From Micrasema longulum (taxonomy: Eukaryota; Arthropoda; Insecta; Trichoptera; Brachycentridae), in the NCBI GenBank assembly GCA_022494885.1, contig JAGVSM010004575.1, positions 47,944 to 111,943 of the forward strand: DNA of 64,000 nt, written 5' to 3'. The position numbers were made by a program, and so were the translations under genes. Within the stretch, counting starts at the first letter, position 1. Every line of letters starts with the position of its first letter. Below the pieces are notes generated by a model that was not told where the DNA came from, did no database searches, and saw nothing but the letters and a program-made list of their open reading frames with translations. Shown here piece after piece: positions 59,801-64,000 of this stretch.

Positions 59801-62800
59801 TCAACACAGACCGCAACACTGCTGAGAGTGGAGGCGGCACACAGCGAAGGGGGTCCCCCCAGAAGCTAGCAGCGAAATGCGAGCGCGCTGCCCTTCCACC
59901 ACCAGCGGCCGCTCCCGACACAGCTCGTTTACTAGCAGCAAGCTGGACGCTCCGGCAGACGCGATCTTGTCTCGCACGATGCTCCCGCATGACTGGGCTT
60001 TGTAGAGACGCCCGCGCCCCAACAGCCCAGGAGGCCACAACTTTTTATGAACTTGAAAATACCGGCTCAATAAACGTGTCTTTTTAAAACCCCGCTTTTC
60101 TGTCGTGGTGACCTTGTGGCAGTTCTCCTTCTCTTCAGTCCTTGCCACGGGACGAGGAGATGAACTTAAAAAACGAATAGTGGAAGATTCGTTGGTAGTG
60201 GTCGACTTTGGGGTATCTTTTTTTGTGTCGGATTCAGGCGGGGCGGGACGTCTTCCGAAGAAGCGGCCCGGGTGGAAGAACCCCCGAGGACGCGGAGCCG
60301 GTTGCTGAGCAACTGGGAGAGCATCCGCTTCCTGCACCTCGGTGATACGATTGAGAGACTGACTCTCTCGTAGGCGAGTCTCTCCTGCCCTCCGGCCGCC
60401 GCGGTGGCGCCGGCTCAGGCTGCCACCGCCGCCGCCACCGCCTCCTCCCCCGCCTCCTCCACCACCACCTCCGCCCCGCCGCGTGTCGCCCCCACCCCCG
60501 CTTCCCCCGCCGTGAGCGGCTATCTGACCCCCGCCCTCCCCCCCACCGCGACCCCCGGCAGCCCCCTGCTCTTGTGAATCGCTCGAGTCATCGTGTGAAT
60601 CTCTCCTTTGGGAGATGGGTTTATGTGTCGGAGTATTAAGGTGCTCGGGTGGACGCTTCTTCCGCCCATCGGAATCCTCATCAGATGCGTCAGAGGAGCT
60701 GCAGCTCGCCGTGCGATGACTCTTATGATACTTGGTTCTCCTCTGTGCATAAAGACTGGCTTTTGCAATGTCCTCACTCTCCTTGTGCTTAGCGGATATG
60801 TTACTATCATCAATAGAGTGTTTCAAGGGTCTGATAGGGGAAGGCATAGTTTTGTATATTTGCGGAGCGGGTTCCGGGATATGTGTGTTACCTCGAATAG
60901 GTATAGTTATCGTAGATGCCTCCTTTATGGTCTTTGTCATAGGAGCATCATCTTCACACAGCAGTGGTAAAGGGCTCTTTAAAGTGTCTCCCCTCGGCAA
61001 GCTGGCTGACGTTTTCACAATCCTAGGAATGGAATAAGTAGTCGGTGCTGAATCAGTACCGATGGAAACTCCAGATTCGACAGCAGACTTGGGTCGGCCG
61101 TGTTCTCCATAACAGTTATTTTTCTTCCCGAAAGAAGACATCCAACCCATGGTTGTTCCCATGCCAGCATTTCCTAGCCTCATTCTGGTATTTTCATCGT
61201 CCAAATTAACCTTTAAAATTAATTAATACAATAATTAAAATCACAGTAGTTAAAAAATACTCTACGAAAATGTTGGTAATGTTTCTAAAGTATACGTATT
61301 TCTTGCCTTAGTAATAGCACTAGCGAGATTGGCGGCATCACAAGTATCCTGGGTACGTTCCTGGAGAGCCAAAAGGTGGAGACGGCCCTCGGAGCGAGAG
61401 CCGCGCCTTCCAGGACCTTCTTCATCATCCTCTTCTTCCCGCACTATACTGCACTTTCTCGTTCTCTATAACAAGAAACAACTAGTGTAACGACCGTGTT
61501 CAGATAACCACACTTCTAACCGCAATTCTGGAAAAGTGATTTCATTATTTCAAATGTGTTTTAAACCAATTGCGTAGAACACACATTCTGGACTTCTTCA
61601 ATAGACGTTTACAGTTCAAATCCTTTTGCTAGAATGTGTATAACACCTATGCAATTGGTTTAAAACAAATTAAAAATAATAAAACAGCCTTTTTCCAGAA
61701 TTGTGGTTGCCTTTGACCTAAATACGGTCGATATGCACAAGATTTAAATAAAGAAATCAAATGATACGTGTATTTTACTTTTCTTTCTCTGTTAAGGAAA
61801 ATAGTTCTCAGGCAAAAAAAATAAAGAAAGTTTTATTGTCTTTTACCTGAGGCATATCAGTTGGTGTTCTTGGGACAGAGAGCAGTAAACCTTGGGAAGG
61901 GGGTGCCAGGAGCTTGGGGCCCGCGGACATGGCCCCCGACCTGTTGTCCCCTGCACCCCCCGGTACGGAGCGCCTAGGGCCTACAGCAGGGTTGATTCCT
62001 ACACTGAGGGCCTCTGGTCTGCATGGAGCATTTTGTTCTAATCTAGAATTACATATACCCAAAATTTTATATCTGTATATAATTTTAACACTAGTCCCTC
62101 CTGGCCTTTACAATAGAGAAATGTGTTTAAATATTTAGTAAAAAAAATATTACTATTCAATACACATTTTAATGATTGGCTTTTTTGATATTTCATTTTT
62201 ACGACTGATCCGACTGGAACCTTGATTTGTAGTCTGCAACACCATTTCAAGAATTGTACTTGGGGCAAAGATGAGGAGTTTGCTATTTATGTTACTAGAA
62301 ATTATTATTGTGTGGATGTGTCTTGAGAGCCTTTAAGACCTTTGCCTACTGTACAAGACACACAGTTCATAAAAACCTGAATGTCGTCTCATCGGCATTT
62401 CAAGTCTAAACTACAAGACGCTGGCCTGATTTGGAAGAACGCATAGATTTTGGCAGCCAAGAAGAACAGCTTTTATTCATAATAATATAATTTTACATGT
62501 TATAATTTTAGTTGCTCACTAAGTCTAGTGACTTTTAGGGTGGACACAATGTTTATAAGAGGTTTGTTTTGCACGCATACATATAAAATAATAAACAACA
62601 TTTACTATATGGCACTAAGCGGGTATTTATTCAGTTCTTTGTTTTTCATTTGAAGATCTTCCATTTTAATAATAATGGTTTTCGGGAGATTATTGAACAA
62701 TCTTGGAATAACACAATTTAATGTTCTCTCCGAAGTAATTTATAATTTGGAGAATGACCAGGGAGCCGGGTTTTAATATAGTGCTGCGAGTGTAGGAAAC

Positions 62801-64000
62801 TCAGTTTTTATATTCCGGATCAACAAAGTGATCTACAATAAATTTGAAGTCACAAAGTTGTTAGTAAATTATTACCTGTGAGCTCTAAGTTTCCTTTCAG
62901 CCAGCAAATAGTATGTGGCAGTCACATGATTGTACTCGTCAGTACCCAGCGCTTCGAGGATCTGCTCCTTGCTAGCGATTTGGCCGGTGACCATCTTCTG
63001 CACCACGAAGGAGTGGTCCTCCTCGCTCAGCTGCTGGCGGGACACCAGGGGCAAGGAGTCCTCCAGGGGGCCCGAGCTGGCTGAGCGAACCCACGGGTCT
63101 TCCGAGATTTGGGATAAGGTTGCGCGCTTTTCCGGCTGGCGGACCAACATCCTTCCGATGAGTCTACACATATTTTAACAAAAAGCCAAAATTAGGAATC
63201 ATAAAAATCCTTTTGACAGACAATAATAAAAAAATAGCCGAGAATTTAGGCGCTGAGAGACAAGTGACATTTGTCATTAATTTAATAAGATTATGAAGTT
63301 TAAAAAAAAATCTAAGTGTTAAGCTAAATTAAACAAACAAAAAAATCTGTATGGCTTCACAAAAAAATTATGCCAGAGAAATATAACTGCCAAATTTGTA
63401 GGAGCTGTCAGTTAACATAATTTATTTCCCTTTCATTTATGTTAATAAAAAACGTAACATTAATGTAGTTCATTTTAAATACTCATTTTGTATAAAAAAC
63501 AAAAGTCATAAATGCTTGGTAGCCATTTTGCCAATAATTGTTTAATTGTCGCTTAAGTTTCTCTGACTCTCAGTGCCTCAATTGAGTTATACATTAGGAC
63601 AATCTATACTTTGGTTCATATAAATATGACTTCATAGATTATAAAAAATATACTGATTCTAACTTCAAACTTTGATAATGTTCCCTCACTGGGATGTCCC
63701 GTGCAGAGGGAAACATTTTACAATAAGTATAATGAAACATGCCTTAAATTAGTTATTTAAAAAATTTAATCATTTGAACTTGTTTTCAGTGAATTATAAA
63801 AATATAAAATTAACAATCGCAAAGTCAGTGCTTCAAATATGAATTGGATTTACTCACGTTTTACATTCAACGGAGACATGTTGCGGTATTGTATACTTGC
63901 AGTCCATTATCATGGTAAGAGTTTCACTATCATTGGCTTCATGGAATGGGGCGTGCCCACAGACCAACATATACAGGATAACTCCCAGAGACCAAACATC
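59801..64000 (-). CDS. SNRK: SNF-related serine/threonine kinase (SNRK), 3' part
   Basis: Exons on the minus strand are 64000-63858 (open to the right), 63163-62876, 62042-61847, 61465-61307 and 61210-59801. They join in frame into 731 codons plus stop. The first two exons hold the end of the kinase domain ([50 protein letters not shown]) and the UBA-like segment with [20 protein letters not shown], both very close to vertebrate SNRK. The ATP site and catalytic loop lie outside the window. Then come [14 protein letters not shown], a serine-rich [18 protein letters not shown] segment, an 18-glycine run and a basic C-terminal tail ending CCGLC. SNRK kinases are activated by LKB1 in vertebrates. 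The intron between 61307 and 61210 uses a GC donor. The intron between 62876 and 62042 is largely a LINE tail. Confidence 0.93.
60422..60475 (-). repeat. 18-glycine run in SNRK
   Basis: Eighteen consecutive glycine codons using GGC, GGT, GGA and GGG in mixed order, flanked by T-R-R and S-L-S-R-R. Several shorter G runs precede it. It lies within the disordered tail, far from the kinase domain. Confidence 0.9.
61211..61306 (-). other. 96-nt GC-AG intron of SNRK
   Basis: Donor AAG then GCAAGA (61306-61301) and acceptor TTTTAAAG before GTTAATTTGG (61210). Both flanking exons are in phase 0 and read through only with this donor. The nearest GT donor (AATAC then GTATAC, 11 nt further) would shift the frame. 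Confidence 0.75.
62515..62862 (-). mobile_element. Non-LTR retrotransposon 3' end (tail family 1), second copy
   Basis: Collinear with 16145-16512: the CACTAAGTCTAG and GGTGGACACA end blocks, TATTCAGTTCTTTG, GGGAGATTATTGAACAA, TTTATATTCCGGATCAACAA and TCACAAAGTTGTT. The minus strand is the coding sense but has frame breaks. It fills nearly half of the SNRK intron and starts 14 nt after the splice donor. Confidence 0.8.

Noticed and set aside
60608..60970. 120-codon plus-strand frame over SNRK
   Set aside because: It is the antisense shadow of the SNRK last exon, whose conserved protein sequence is on the minus strand.
1..64000. CRISPR arrays, phage defence, operons or bacterial insertion sequences
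   Set aside because: All supported genes have spliceosomal introns and animal homologues. No regularly spaced repeat array or prokaryotic gene was seen.

Overview
The window is AT-rich nuclear DNA from an insect, most likely a moth or butterfly. That placement is an inference. It rests on the spliceosomal gene structures, the style of the conserved proteins, and the mix of tRNA-derived SINEs, MITE-like elements, BEL/Pao and non-LTR retroelements. I see no prokaryotic genes, CRISPR arrays, rRNA genes or functional tRNA genes.

Four conserved protein-coding genes can be read exon by exon. (1) A PDCD5 homologue lies on the + strand (10293-11884, 3 exons, 131 aa). (2) A TMX3-type thioredoxin-related transmembrane protein lies on the - strand (24767 down to 16896, with a candidate last exon at 14591-14581). 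(3) A choline transporter-like protein of the SLC44A/CTL1 type lies on the + strand (29979-53236, 13 coding exons, 617 aa, with a 10.9 kb second intron). (4) The 3' part of an SNRK-type AMPK-related kinase lies on the - strand (64000 down to 59801, 5 exons seen, 731 codons plus stop, 5' end outside the window). PDCD5 and TMX3 converge, TMX3 and CTL1 diverge, and CTL1 and SNRK converge. The four encode unrelated housekeeping functions (apoptosis-linked factor, ER redox folding, choline/lipid supply, kinase signalling). There is no sign that they form a pathway.

Layout: 1-1539 is the start of a BEL/Pao gag-pol reading frame on the - strand, truncated by the window edge, with a possible LTR/leader to about 2340. 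2340-10290 is AT-rich intergenic DNA with SINE pieces and a 782-bp inverted-repeat transposon. 10293-11884 is PDCD5. 11885-14580 is the convergent gap. 14581-24767 is TMX3, whose introns hold a dead LINE, other non-LTR tails and SINEs. 24768-29978 is intergenic. 29979-53236 is CTL1, whose second intron is full of mobile-element relics. 53237-59800 is AT-rich DNA between the convergent CTL1 and SNRK 3' ends. 59801-64000 is SNRK.

The most interesting material is in the non-coding part. There is an apparently unclassified inverted-repeat DNA transposon family, with three copies each flanked by a 4-bp A/T target duplication and one copy inside a SINE. There is a composite SINE carrying an extra module upstream of its tRNA-like head, several other short inverted-repeat elements, and a four-unit E-box minisatellite. 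A GC-AG intron is required by reading frame in SNRK, and a LINE tail begins 14 nt inside an SNRK intron. TMX3 has a two-codon upstream ORF overlapping its start codon. No wholly new multi-gene system was found.
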